The position numbers were made by a program, and so were the translations under genes. From contig CANIKO010000002.1 of the NCBI GenBank assembly GCA_947468275.1, positions 1 to 64,000 of the forward strand: DNA of 64,000 nt. The letters are read 5' to 3'. Numbering within the stretch: position 1 is the first letter of the stretch; each line of letters begins with the position of its first letter. Origin of the DNA: Bacteroidota bacterium. Lineage in GTDB: Bacteria; Bacteroidota; Bacteroidia; NS11-12g; UBA9320. The notes under the pieces are model-generated. The model ran no database searches. It was not told where the DNA came from and worked only from the letters and a program-made list of their open reading frames with translations. This document shows positions 45,907 to 55,093 of this stretch, piece after piece.

Positions 45907-46539
45907 GTGTCCCCTTATTCCGCCATATATTTTTCATTTGTTTTGTTGCCGCTGATCATCGGGCTGTTTTACGTTGATAAGAAGAACAAACTTCCATTGT
46001 ATTTTTTAGGTTTCATAAGTTTTACCGTTTTATTTGAAATCATAACTGCTGTTATTGGAGCCAATGGCATTAATAACTACTTTATGTTCACGCTATTTCT
46101 AATTTGTGATTTTCTTTTTTTTATTTGGTACTATAAAAAACACATTCTGTATGCTCCATGGTTTCGATACCTAAATATTTTTATGCTGCTTTTAATTACA
46201 TATGATATTATTAATTCAAGTATAACGCGAAATCCATTATACCCTGAATTGTATTTCATTACCGCTCTTTTTCTGTATTTTATTATTCAAAATTTATATT
46301 GTTTACTGTCACTTTCTGATGATTTGTACTTTCTGAATAATCCTATTTTTTGGATATCATCAGGACGATTGTTCTATTATATTTGTGTCTTTTCTGTTTT
46401 TATGTGCAAGTTTCATTATCCTACATTTTCGAATGTTGAAGTATTGTCTAAATTGTTTTTGATTATTAATGCCCTAGGAAATATAGTCTGTTATATAATG
46501 TTTAGTGTTAGTTTTTTATGCAAGAAAATACGGATTTAA
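45907..46539 (+). CDS. Multi-pass membrane protein of unknown function
   Basis: 210 residues with about six hydrophobic helices (for example YFSFVLLPLIIGLFYV, LYFLGFISFTVLFEII, NYFMFTLFLICDFLFFIWYY). The GTG start at 45907 is needed to keep the first helix intact; no ATG is available before residue 60. It overlaps the kinase gene by 22 bases and may be the sensory partner of the kinase, whose own sensor is only one helix (inference). Confidence 0.7.
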   Translation: MSPYSAIYFSFVLLPLIIGLFYVDKKNKLPLYFLGFISFTVLFEIITAVIGANGINNYFMFTLFLICDFLFFIWYYKKHILYAPWFRYLNIFMLLLITYDIINSSITRNPLYPELYFITALFLYFIIQNLYCLLSLSDDLYFLNNPIFWISSGRLFYYICVFSVFMCKFHYPTFSNVEVLSKLFLIINALGNIVCYIMFSVSFLCKKIRI

Positions 46540-47261
46540 TTTTATATTTAATTTTAAGCTGCTCGATTATTCTTCTCATTTTTGGAGTATTCCTTGTTGT
46601 GTTTTTTATAAAATACAACAAAAATTTAGTTAAAAAAAATAACGAAGCCCTTGATAATCTAATCTTGGGTCAAAAAAGTGAACGGGCCAGATTTGCCAGA
46701 GATTTACATGACGGATTATCTCCAGACTTAGCGTCCATTATTTTTTTGATAGATGAAAATGAACTTAACGATCCTGGAGCTATCGAAATTCAACACCAAA
46801 TAAAACTAAGATTAAGAAATGCCATACAATCCATTAGGAGAATATCAAATGACTTACAGCCTGAAATATTAAATAATTATGGGTTAGTCTATTCCATCAA
46901 AAAATGGATACAAGAAAATTCGGAATCTGGCATTCAAATTAATTTTAACAATAATTTGAATGAATACAGGCTGAACGGCGATGCCGAATTACACCTGTAT
47001 AAAATCACTCAAGAACTAATTCATAATACTCAAAAGCACAGTCAGGCCAATGCAGTCAATCTAAGTTTAAATTATTGCCCAAAAAATAATCGCATGGATT
47101 ATTCCTATTCAGATAATGGGATAGGGTTTGATACTCATAAAAAAATGGAAGGAACAGGTATGAAAAATATTGAGGTTCGGGTTGCATTAATTAATGGCGT
47201 AACGAGTATAGATGGGGCCAATGGCTTTAAATTTAGGATAGTGGCGAATACCCTGCAATGA
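46518..47261 (+). CDS. NarX-type sensor histidine kinase (HisKA_3)
   Basis: 247 residues: one N-terminal transmembrane helix (LILSCSIILLIFGVFLVVFF), a short linker, a HisKA_3 dimerisation domain with the phospho-acceptor His in RFARDLHDGLSPDLASI, and an ATPase domain with LIHNTQKHSQANAVNL (N box), SDNGIGFD (G1) and GTGMKNIEVRVALI (G2). The ATP lid is short, as in the family. It is the natural partner of the regulator at 45197. The absence of a sensor domain suggests that the overlapping membrane protein supplies it. Confidence 0.9.
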   Translation: MQENTDLILYLILSCSIILLIFGVFLVVFFIKYNKNLVKKNNEALDNLILGQKSERARFARDLHDGLSPDLASIIFLIDENELNDPGAIEIQHQIKLRLRNAIQSIRRISNDLQPEILNNYGLVYSIKKWIQENSESGIQINFNNNLNEYRLNGDAELHLYKITQELIHNTQKHSQANAVNLSLNYCPKNNRMDYSYSDNGIGFDTHKKMEGTGMKNIEVRVALINGVTSIDGANGFKFRIVANTLQ

Positions 47262-47468
47262 CAGGTTAACCACCAAGCTTACCATACTTCCTGCCATTCT
47301 ATATCCTTATTTAATATACAGTGATAGATATTGCAATGAGCTGGCTACCTTTCAATAATCAACCGGCTGTTCATTATTGCGTAGAGCATATACATTTGAA
47401 AAATCCTATTGAAAGTTTCACTGATTAAGCATTATAATTTCGCTTAGGATAACAAAACAAACACAAAA

Positions 47469-47510
47469 AAAACCTTGCAATTCAATACTTGCAAGGGTTT
47501 TTTATTTTTC
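47469..47510. terminator. Bidirectional terminator between kinase and ppsA
   Basis: CCTTGCAA (47473-47480) and TTGCAAGG (47489-47496) pair around an 8-base loop, with T-runs on both strands, between convergent genes. Confidence 0.8.
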
Positions 47511-47520
47511 ATTAAAAAAT

Positions 47521-49935
47521 TTATAGGGCACGAGTTAAACTCTTTTCGGAACTAGTAATATTTTCAATACCTTTTAAAAGCGCATCGGGATTAAAAGAAA
47601 TACTATCTATACCGCATTCTACCAAAAATTTAGCAAACTCTGGATAATCGCTTGGAGCTTGGCCGCATAATCCAATTTTAATTCCGGATAATTTTGCTTT
47701 TTCAATGGCCATGCGGATGAGTTTCATGACTGAAGTATCAAAAGGACTAAAAATTTCACTCAGCAAGGAGGAATCTCTATCCGCTCCCAATGTTAACTGG
47801 GTTAAATCATTTGAACCGATTGAAAATCCATCGAAATGTTTTGCAAATTCTTCAGCATCTAAGGCATTGCTCGGAATTTCAACCATCATATAGAGTTGCA
47901 ATGAATTTTCGCCCCGTTTCAGTCCTTGTTCAGCCATTATATGGCTTACTTTAATGGCCTCAGCTACCGTTCTGCAAAATGGGATCATCAATTTTACATT
48001 TATAAATCCCATTTCTTCCCGAACCAATTTCATTGCTTTGCATTCCATTTCAAATCCCTCTCGGTACAATGGATGATAATAGCGTGAAGCGCCTCTGAAT
48101 CCAATCATAGGATTTTCTTCCGTTGGTTCAAACTGCTTACCACCCATAAGGTTGGCATATTCGTTAGATTTAAAATCACTCATTCTAACAATTACATCTT
48201 TAGGGTAAAAGGCTGCGGCAATTTTTGAAGTTTCCTCAGCCAAACGATGAATGAAATAATCTTTTTTATCAGGATAAGCATGGGTTAATTTTTCGATGTC
48301 CTCCTTTGTCTTAAGGTCGGTTAATTTATCAAAATGATGCAGCGCCATTGGATGAATACCAATGGCATTATTTATGATAAATTCCATGCGCATCAACCCC
48401 ACCCCATCATTTGGCAAAAATGAATATTTAAACGCCTGATCAGGATGACCCAAAATAAGCATAACCTTGGTCTTGGGCATTTTAATTTTACTTATGTCTG
48501 TTATTTTTTCTTGCCAATTGAGTTTTCCATTATATACAAAGCCAGTTTCACCTTCAGCTGCTGAAACTGTAATTATCTGCCCATCGTTTATAGCGGTAGT
48601 AGCATTGCCCGCTCCAACTATTGCTATTGCTCCCACCTCCCGGGCCACAATAGCCGCATGTGAAGTTCTTCCTCCTTGGTTAGTAATAATAGCTGTAGCT
48701 TTTTTTAAGACCGGATCCCAATCTGGGTCGGTTCGCTCAGTCACCAATATATCGCCTTCATTCAGTTTTGAAATTTCAGAAGGAGAATAAAGCAATCTGG
48801 CCTTACCTGAGGCAATGCGATTTCCTAATCCTACACCTTTACAAAGCACTTTTCCCTTTCCCATTAAGGAATATTCCTTAAAAACCATTTTATTAAGTTT
48901 TCGGTGCACTGTTTCGGGTCGGGCCTGAACAATAAACAATCCTCCTGTTTCGCCATCTTTTGCCCATTCTATGTCCATGTGACATTTGTAGTGTTCCTGA
49001 ATTTTGCAAGCCCAATCTGCCAAATAAATCACTTCCTTATCATTCAATACAAATTGATTTTGTTTTTCAATTGGGGTATCCAGATTTAGGATGGCATCCT
49101 CCGGTTTCACTATTTCTCCTCCACTTTTTGAAGAATAAATCATCGTTTTATTTTTACTGCCTAACGTATGAGAAATTATTGGTTGAATAGATTGACCTAT
49201 AAATGGTTTGAAAACCAAAAACTCATCCGTATTAATATTTCCCTGCACCACATTTTCACCCAAACCCCAAGCCGCGGAAACTAACACTACATTTTGAAAA
49301 CCCGAATCGGGATCGAGGGTAAACATAACACCCGAACTTGCCAAATCGGAACGCACCATTACTTGAACCCCAATGGATAAAGAAACTTTCATATGGTCAA
49401 AACCATTATCAATTCTATACTTTATAGCCCTATCTGTAAATAAGGAGGCATAACAGCGTTGACAAGCCTTTATTAAATTATCCTCACCATTCACATTTAA
49501 AAAGGTTTCTTGCTGACCGGCAAAACTGGCATTTGGCAAATCTTCAGCAGTGGCGCTGCTTCGCACCGCTAATGAAATGGTATTCCCGGCACGATCTTTT
49601 AAGTTTTTATAGGCCTCTAAAATCCCTTTTTTAAGTGGTTCAGGAAATGCAGAATCGAGTAATAGTTTGCGGGATAAAGCGCCAATATCTGACAAATTAT
49701 TAAAGCTTTTTGTATCCAGTTGTAAAAGTAAATTAGTGAGTTCCGGTACAATTTTATTAAAATTCAAAAATTCCCAATACCCGTTAGCTGTTACTGCAAA
49801 CCCATCAGGAATAGCGATTCCTTTTGATGAAAGTGAGCTATACATTTCACCAAGTGATGCATTTTTTCCTCCAACAGATGTAATATCATCGATACGGATT
49901 TCTATAAAGTTTTTTGTAAAATTGATTTTATTCAT
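47521..49935 (-). CDS. ppsA: Phosphoenolpyruvate synthase
   Basis: Converts pyruvate, ATP and water to phosphoenolpyruvate, AMP and phosphate for gluconeogenesis. The N-terminal nucleotide-binding domain holds SLAVRSSATAEDLPNASFAG. The swivelling His domain (about 380-450) has NQGGRTSHAAIVAREVGAIA with the phospho-His. The C-terminal TIM barrel has GLMRMEFIINN, ENPMIGFRGASRYY, IGSNDLTQLTLGADRD and GLCGQAPSDYP. The 804 residues fit. It follows the glycosyltransferase fusion after three bases, so it is third in an operon started by GH130. Confidence 0.96.
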   Translation of the reverse strand: MNKINFTKNFIEIRIDDITSVGGKNASLGEMYSSLSSKGIAIPDGFAVTANGYWEFLNFNKIVPELTNLLLQLDTKSFNNLSDIGALSRKLLLDSAFPEPLKKGILEAYKNLKDRAGNTISLAVRSSATAEDLPNASFAGQQETFLNVNGEDNLIKACQRCYASLFTDRAIKYRIDNGFDHMKVSLSIGVQVMVRSDLASSGVMFTLDPDSGFQNVVLVSAAWGLGENVVQGNINTDEFLVFKPFIGQSIQPIISHTLGSKNKTMIYSSKSGGEIVKPEDAILNLDTPIEKQNQFVLNDKEVIYLADWACKIQEHYKCHMDIEWAKDGETGGLFIVQARPETVHRKLNKMVFKEYSLMGKGKVLCKGVGLGNRIASGKARLLYSPSEISKLNEGDILVTERTDPDWDPVLKKATAIITNQGGRTSHAAIVAREVGAIAIVGAGNATTAINDGQIITVSAAEGETGFVYNGKLNWQEKITDISKIKMPKTKVMLILGHPDQAFKYSFLPNDGVGLMRMEFIINNAIGIHPMALHHFDKLTDLKTKEDIEKLTHAYPDKKDYFIHRLAEETSKIAAAFYPKDVIVRMSDFKSNEYANLMGGKQFEPTEENPMIGFRGASRYYHPLYREGFEMECKAMKLVREEMGFINVKLMIPFCRTVAEAIKVSHIMAEQGLKRGENSLQLYMMVEIPSNALDAEEFAKHFDGFSIGSNDLTQLTLGADRDSSLLSEIFSPFDTSVMKLIRMAIEKAKLSGIKIGLCGQAPSDYPEFAKFLVECGIDSISFNPDALLKGIENITSSEKSLTRAL

Positions 49936-49938
49936 TTT

Positions 49939-52236
49939 TCAACTAATACGATTTACCTCAATTTTGCTATATTGTGAATCCATTGGAGCCATCAAATATT
50001 CCTCTTTTATTACGAATTCTTCAACCCTATATTTTTCCATCGTTAATCGCGCCAATAAATAGCATATTGTCGACTCTGCTCCTTGATTAAGATTCACATT
50101 ATGCTCTTCCAACCCATCCTGGCAGCCACCAGTTACCGGATTATAAATAATTTGTTGTAAATGATTATTTCCATGAAACCAACTAAATGCCGTTTCCATT
50201 TTTATTTTATAATCATAAATTCTAAAAACGGAATAAAATAAATCAAGTGATATAATAGTGTACGCAACATCAATGGGCTGTTCACCAAAAGCATTGTTTT
50301 CTAAGCCTTTGGAATGCCACCCTCTATTTGAAATAACTTTTATATTGGTTGGAGTAAAAATCATTGAAAGAAGAAAGTCGAAGGTTGATTTTGCAGTATT
50401 TTTATAAACTAAATTTCCTGTTTCAAGATAAGCATATAACAAAGCTTCTGGAATTACACTGTTGGCATAAGTAAGGTAATTTTCGAACCATTCCCAATTT
50501 GAGTCGCGAGATTTTTTATATTTCAATACCAATTCATCGGCCAATTCTTTAATTAAAAAATTAATTCCATCGCTTTTTTTAACTAGGTTAAAAAAATACA
50601 AGCCCTTTAATGCAAATGACATAGCCCGCGGTGATTCAAGTTTTGTGATATGCGGTAGTGACTTTACCAATAACTCCTCCGCCATAATTAGTAAATATTC
50701 GCTATAAAGACTCTTGTGCAAGACAAATTCACCAAGTGCCCATATGGTTCTTCCCATGGAATCTTCAAGGTTTACATATTTATTTTTTTCATGAAAATTG
50801 CCATACGGGTCTACGTAGTTTAAAAATTTACCGTTGGGTTGTTGAGCAAATTTTATAAAGTTAAGATACACTTCAATCAATCTTAAATCAACTGCATCCT
50901 CCGTTAATTCATAATGCTTTGTGAGTGCTATTAGGGCACGGGCATTATCGTCTAAGGTGTAGCCTGAATTTAAGTCAGGAGTGCCAATTTCAGAAAACTG
51001 TATAATTCCATCCTGTGAAGTCAGTTTTTTAATATGATCAAGCGAAATTTCAGGTATAGAATATTTCAATGGATGTTTAGTTTGGCTTAAATTTCGAAAT
51101 AAATTTGCATGTGCAATTGCGGAATTTTGCCATGACGTAGGACTTATTTTTTGTAGGGCTTTCAAACTCATGAGTTTCCTTCTATCTGGATCGGATAGTA
51201 AATCGATCACCCCCTCTGCGAGTTGCTCTGAATTTTGAAAATCAAAAATTATTCCGGCATCATCATTCAGCATTTCCTTAGCGTGAGGAATAGGTGTTGA
51301 AATTACCGGGCAAGAACAACTCATGGCATATGAAAATGTTCCGCTAACGGCCTGATTTTGATCTTTAGAAGTAAAAAGATAAATATCGGTAAGTTGTAAA
51401 TATTCCAATAAATCGGCTAATGACAAATAACTATTAACAAACCTTACATGATCATGAATTCCCAGTTCTAAAACTTTTGCTTCTAAAAATGAGCGATATT
51501 TTTCTCCTTCTTGTTTCACTATTTCAGGATGGGTTCGACCGAGAATTAAATATACCACATTTGGAAATAATTTTATAATGGAGGGCATTGCGTCAAGAGC
51601 GGTTTCAATACTTTTTCCTGAACTTAATAAACCAAAAGTGGAAAGAATACTTTTTCCCCGAAGGTGATATCGGCACTTAATATTATTTTCATCCGATGCA
51701 CTAACCAAATGCGTTCCGTGATGAATAACTGAAATTTTTTGAGATGAAACTTTATACTCTGATTCTAAGATCATTTGAGAGTTTTCAGTCATCACTACAA
51801 TTGATTGTGCAAGATTGCTAATGGCATTTATTAAGGTCTTTCGTTTATCATCCGGTTGAGGAATTACAGTATGAAAAGCAACAATAACGGGTTTAAGAAG
51901 TGCGTTAAGAAAACAAAGGACGTCTTCACCATATTCGCCGGCAAATAAACCAAACTCATGTTGGATAAACACTATAGTAATTGCTTCATCATTATTGATT
52001 TTTTTAGCCAATTCACTATAATGTGAGCGATTGGAAGTATTCATAATATACTTTACTTCCTGTGTGTATTTTCTTAGTATTGGCTTATTTTCAAGGGCGC
52101 ATACTTTCATTGAAAATGATGAGCCAAATTTATCTTGAATTGCAATCATCAAATCTTGCGTATACGTTGCTATCCCGCATTCTCGTGGGGGAAAAGTGCT
52201 TACAAATAAAATTTCATTTTTTGATTCCTGATTCAT
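49939..52236 (-). CDS. GT4 glycosyltransferase fused to an alpha/alpha-barrel-like domain
   Basis: 765 residues in two parts. The N-terminal half (about 1-385) is a GT-B fold glycosyltransferase: FVSTFPPRECGIATYTQDLM, VIHHGTHLVS, LSTFGLLSSGKSIETALDAM and TSKDQNQAVSGTFSYAMSCS in place of the usual acceptor region. The C-terminal half (about 400-760) is helical and repetitive (SGYTLDDNARALIALTKHYE, LGEFVLHKSLYS, EPLSYANSVIPEAL-like), resembling (alpha/alpha) barrels of sugar-processing enzymes. It overlaps GH130 by four bases (ATGA). The likely job is synthesis or remodelling of an oligosaccharide; the sugar is not known. Confidence 0.82.
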   Translation of the reverse strand: MNQESKNEILFVSTFPPRECGIATYTQDLMIAIQDKFGSSFSMKVCALENKPILRKYTQEVKYIMNTSNRSHYSELAKKINNDEAITIVFIQHEFGLFAGEYGEDVLCFLNALLKPVIVAFHTVIPQPDDKRKTLINAISNLAQSIVVMTENSQMILESEYKVSSQKISVIHHGTHLVSASDENNIKCRYHLRGKSILSTFGLLSSGKSIETALDAMPSIIKLFPNVVYLILGRTHPEIVKQEGEKYRSFLEAKVLELGIHDHVRFVNSYLSLADLLEYLQLTDIYLFTSKDQNQAVSGTFSYAMSCSCPVISTPIPHAKEMLNDDAGIIFDFQNSEQLAEGVIDLLSDPDRRKLMSLKALQKISPTSWQNSAIAHANLFRNLSQTKHPLKYSIPEISLDHIKKLTSQDGIIQFSEIGTPDLNSGYTLDDNARALIALTKHYELTEDAVDLRLIEVYLNFIKFAQQPNGKFLNYVDPYGNFHEKNKYVNLEDSMGRTIWALGEFVLHKSLYSEYLLIMAEELLVKSLPHITKLESPRAMSFALKGLYFFNLVKKSDGINFLIKELADELVLKYKKSRDSNWEWFENYLTYANSVIPEALLYAYLETGNLVYKNTAKSTFDFLLSMIFTPTNIKVISNRGWHSKGLENNAFGEQPIDVAYTIISLDLFYSVFRIYDYKIKMETAFSWFHGNNHLQQIIYNPVTGGCQDGLEEHNVNLNQGAESTICYLLARLTMEKYRVEEFVIKEEYLMAPMDSQYSKIEVNRIS

Positions 52237-53270
52237 GAATTTGATTTAATTATTTCGTTAATTAATTCTTCTACACTCAACGATGCCGTTCCGATGCACC
52301 TATCCGCCGCCCCATAATAGATATATAACCTATCGCCTTTTAAAACAGTGGCTGTAGGAAAAACCACATTATTAACTATTCCAAATTTTTCCCAATCGTA
52401 TTCAGGCGAAAAAAGCGGATATTTCAACCGCCCAATTTCTTTTGTTGGATCATTTAAATCAAGCAATGCGGCGGCGGCATGGTATATATAACCATGATGG
52501 GTATCTTCCACAGCATGATAAATCATGAGCCATCCTAATTGGGTCTCAATAGGTGGACACCCCCCACCCATATAACTTGCTTCAAAAGGATATTTACTTT
52601 CTAAAACGGTAAAATCTTTAATATTAAATAAATACTCAGTCCAAAACTGATGCGTCAAATCTTCTATTTTAGAGTAATACACTATTTGAATATCTGGATA
52701 AATGCGATGAAGAAAAGCAAACTTGCCATTGATTTTTCTTGGAAAAAAAACTACGTCTTTGTCCCAAAGTAAAAGTCGATGGGTGGCTTCAACACCAATG
52801 CGCTTGTATATAAGGTTAACAAATCGCAAATATTTATCATTCACACCTTCGCAGCACTCAATACAATGATGAAATTCCTTATAGGTCATTTGCGGGGTAA
52901 TTACCCCCTGCCGTGCAAAGGTTTTAAGGTCTGTGGATGTAGCCAAAGCTCCCAATGCATTACTTCCGTCGTAGGCCGTATAAGTCATCATATACGTACC
53001 TTCAATCTTTACCAAACGTGGATCCTCAATTCCCATAGATTCATATTTTTCGTGAGGGATCATAATGGGTTTAATATTTCTATTGACAACTTCGGTCGGT
53101 GACTTTAACTCACAATATCCAATAGAAGAATAGTTGTCATTACTTGTTGCTCGGTATAACATGTGAATTTTACCATCAGATTCAATGCACGCCGGATTAA
53201 AAACGCCGTGATTTTCAAATTTGTAATCTGTGGGTTCAAGAAGAATTCCTTCTTTTTTTATTTCTATCAT
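52233..53270 (-). CDS. Glycoside hydrolase family 130 protein
   Basis: Five-bladed beta-propeller enzyme. GH130 members phosphorolyse beta-mannosides or related glycans. Motifs: NHGVFNPACIESDGKIHMLY, YESMGIEDPRLVKIEGTYMM (the catalytic ED-P region), AYDGSNALGALATSTDLKTF, EASYMGGGCPPIETQLGW and YYGAADRCIGTASLS. The 345 residues fit. It heads the operon with the GT4 fusion and ppsA, 27 bases downstream of an activator-type promoter. Phosphorolysis next to PEP synthase hints at carbohydrate recycling under energy stress (inference). Confidence 0.9.
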   Translation of the reverse strand: MIEIKKEGILLEPTDYKFENHGVFNPACIESDGKIHMLYRATSNDNYSSIGYCELKSPTEVVNRNIKPIMIPHEKYESMGIEDPRLVKIEGTYMMTYTAYDGSNALGALATSTDLKTFARQGVITPQMTYKEFHHCIECCEGVNDKYLRFVNLIYKRIGVEATHRLLLWDKDVVFFPRKINGKFAFLHRIYPDIQIVYYSKIEDLTHQFWTEYLFNIKDFTVLESKYPFEASYMGGGCPPIETQLGWLMIYHAVEDTHHGYIYHAAAALLDLNDPTKEIGRLKYPLFSPEYDWEKFGIVNNVVFPTATVLKGDRLYIYYGAADRCIGTASLSVEELINEIIKSNS

Positions 53271-53296
53271 TATTGGTTATTACCTAAAATAGGGGT

Positions 53297-53339
53297 CAAA
53301 GGTATTTTAGCAATAAACTATTCATAATGATTTGAATCA
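53297..53339 (-). promoter_or_regulatory. Fnr-like site and -7 box of the GH130-GT4-ppsA operon
   Basis: On the minus strand the -7 box is TACCTTTG (plus strand CAAAGGTA, 53297-53304). The palindrome TGATTTGAATCA lies at 53328-53339; its centre is 33 bases upstream of the box centre, equal to about -40 from the expected start site. No -33 TTG is visible, which fits activator-dependent transcription. Confidence 0.6.
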
Positions 53340-53417
53340 CTATAAGGTATGACACTTATCAAATAATCAACTATTTATCCATTTAATTCAAAATAAATGA
53401 GCAGGTGCCATTAATTT

Positions 53418-54311
53418 TCACTGAAAATAAATGGAATCGCGTTTTGCCTGTCTTTCCAAAATGAGTGGAATATTTTTTTGAACCTCTGACTTGATTGTTT
53501 CAGGGGTGACGGTTATGGCTTTATTATTTTTGGCCAATAAAAACCATGGTTTGCGCTGCCCAAATGGATATTTACCAAATATAATTACCGGTGTACCATA
53601 TGCTTCGATTTCGATTGTACTTAAAAGCTTCCATTGGTCGGTCCAATTGAATAGCCAAAAAGCATCCTTTTCAAGTAATCGTATGCATGCATGCGATGCC
53701 GGATAACCGGGCAAATCAAATTCATGCATGGAAACTCCTTGTAAATTATCTAAATTAAAATACCAATCCATTATCCATTCAGGATCAATTGTACTAACGG
53801 TTCTCTCTGATTTCCAATTGGCGAATAAAAGTCCAGTTGGGGTTGGAGTGGATTGCTTCCCCATACTCACAGGCCCCCATCTTAAGAGTACGCCATTTTT
53901 ATAAACTGCAAAAGCTTGAATCGAATAGGAGTAAAAAATAATCTTATTCACGCGTTTTAAAAGAGGAATACTGTCAGGAAAAGGGGAATACATTTTCAAA
54001 TCACTCACAAAAGTATCAGGAAAAACAAGGGTATCTTGCCTTAATAAATGTCTTTTATCCACCCTATTGATGGCAAAAAGCAAACGCAGTGAATCGTCAG
54101 ACGTAATAGAGCTTAGCCAGATAATAGTTTCCTTATTTACTGGTACAAGGTGATATTTTATTAAAACTTTTGGTTCCCTATTTAGAGTTGATACTAATCC
54201 TTCGGAAGTTTGATTCATTGAAATTGCTGTAGGATGAGGCTTCCCATTACACTTAATCATTAATAGTGCAATTATCAATATTAGCAGAGATTTAAAATTA
54301 ATAGAATTCAC
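53418..54311 (-). CDS. L,D-transpeptidase family protein, putative lipoprotein
   Basis: YkuD-domain enzyme that cross-links peptidoglycan (3-3 bonds) or anchors proteins. The active-site region reads SMHEFDLPGYPASHACIRLL with the catalytic Cys in the SHACIR variant of the usual SHGC.R/N; QAFAVYKNGVLLRWGPVSMG begins the domain. An N-terminal hydrophobic stretch ending MIKC may be a lipidation signal. The GTG at 54311 is preferred as start because the TTG at 54344 lies inside the upstream terminator. A C-terminal helix tail follows. It lies between Hsp20 and the GH130 operon. Confidence 0.82.
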   Translation of the reverse strand: MNSINFKSLLILIIALLMIKCNGKPHPTAISMNQTSEGLVSTLNREPKVLIKYHLVPVNKETIIWLSSITSDDSLRLLFAINRVDKRHLLRQDTLVFPDTFVSDLKMYSPFPDSIPLLKRVNKIIFYSYSIQAFAVYKNGVLLRWGPVSMGKQSTPTPTGLLFANWKSERTVSTIDPEWIMDWYFNLDNLQGVSMHEFDLPGYPASHACIRLLEKDAFWLFNWTDQWKLLSTIEIEAYGTPVIIFGKYPFGQRKPWFLLAKNNKAITVTPETIKSEVQKNIPLILERQAKRDSIYFQ

Positions 54312-54342
54312 TTTTAAAATTAAATAAATCCGCGCAACTTTC

Positions 54343-54378
54343 AAAAAAAATCCTGCTACAATGAGCAGGATTTTTTTT
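54343..54378 (-). terminator. Terminator of hsp20
   Basis: TCCTGCT (54351-54357) and AGCAGGA (54364-54370), extended by eight A-T pairs, give a 15-bp stem with a 6-base loop. The T-run follows on the minus strand, about 40 bases after the Hsp20 stop. Confidence 0.85.
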
Positions 54379-54419
54379 GAAAAAACAATTATTGCAAATC
54401 ACTTTTTAAGTATTTGTAA

Positions 54420-54911
54420 TTATGATATTTTAATCTGTTTGGCAGGTTTATGTGCAATAATTTCCTTTTTGGGAATGGCAAGTCGTAGAACTCCGTGTTC
54501 ATACTTTGCGTCAATTTTATCGGGAAGGCAATTGTCGGGAAGTCGGAGTGAACGGCTAAAGCTGTTGTAAGAATACTCTTTACGAGTATAATTCTCTTTT
54601 TCTTCCTTTGTTTCTTCCTTTTTTTCAGCGCTAATGGTTAAAATACCATTTTCTACTTCAACCTTAAAATCTTTTTTTTCCAAACCCGGAGCGGCCATGT
54701 CAATCTTAAAATCCTTAGTATTTTCAAGGATGTTTACTGAAGGTACATTGGGAACAAGATTTAAATCAAAAAAATCACCGTTCATATCCCAAACACTTGG
54801 ACTAAAAAAACTACTGGTGTCAAGAAGGTCATTTGCCAATGAAGGCAATAAACTTCTTTTTGCTAATGCCGATAATGCTGTCATTTTGTTATTTATTATT
54901 GGGTGAAACAT
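54420..54911 (-). CDS. Small heat-shock protein, Hsp20/alpha-crystallin family
   Basis: ATP-independent chaperone that holds unfolding proteins. 163 residues: a variable N-terminal part, then the alpha-crystallin domain (about 55-150) with VNILENTKDFKIDMAAPGLE, KKDFKVEVENGILTISAEKK, YSYNSFSRSLRLPDNCLPDK and the conserved IDAKYEHGVLRLAIPKK (A-x-x-x-n-G-v-L). Starts at residue 1 (54911) or at Met10 (54884) are both possible; the promoter allows either. A promoter with two or three Fnr-like sites is shared with the divergent coiled-coil gene. Confidence 0.95.
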   Translation of the reverse strand: MFHPIINNKMTALSALAKRSLLPSLANDLLDTSSFFSPSVWDMNGDFFDLNLVPNVPSVNILENTKDFKIDMAAPGLEKKDFKVEVENGILTISAEKKEETKEEKENYTRKEYSYNSFSRSLRLPDNCLPDKIDAKYEHGVLRLAIPKKEIIAHKPAKQIKIS

Positions 54912-54927
54912 AAATTAATTAACAGTT

Positions 54928-54993
54928 CAAAGTTAGAGGTGAACCAATGCTCAAAGCGATGATTTAACTCACAGAAACAAGTGATTGAAATCA
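54928..54993 (-). promoter_or_regulatory. hsp20 promoter with Fnr-like sites
   Basis: -7 box TAACTTTG on the minus strand (CAAAGTTA, 54928-54935). A perfect palindrome TGATTGAAATCA (54982-54993) is centred 56 bases from the box; an imperfect one, TGATTTAACTCA (54960-54971), is centred 34 bases from it. The two positions equal about -63 and -41. Confidence 0.55.
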
Positions 54994-55005
54994 ATAGTTT
55001 TTTTT

Positions 55006-55070
55006 TGATATAAATCATCTGTAATAATGACAGGCATCATATAAATAAATCACACAAAACACCAACTTTG
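55006..55070 (+). promoter_or_regulatory. Fnr-like site and promoter of the coiled-coil protein gene
   Basis: TGATATAAATCA (55006-55017) is centred 55 bases before a near-consensus -7 box CAACTTTG (55063-55070; only the first base deviates). That equals about -62 from the expected start, the class I position. The ATG is at 55094. Confidence 0.5.
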
Positions 55071-55093
55071 AAGAAGCAAATTAAAAACAAATT

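Noticed and set aside
47336-47428. 30-codon ORF in the ppsA-kinase gap
   Set aside because: No ribosome-binding or promoter signal and no recognisable sequence; expected by chance.
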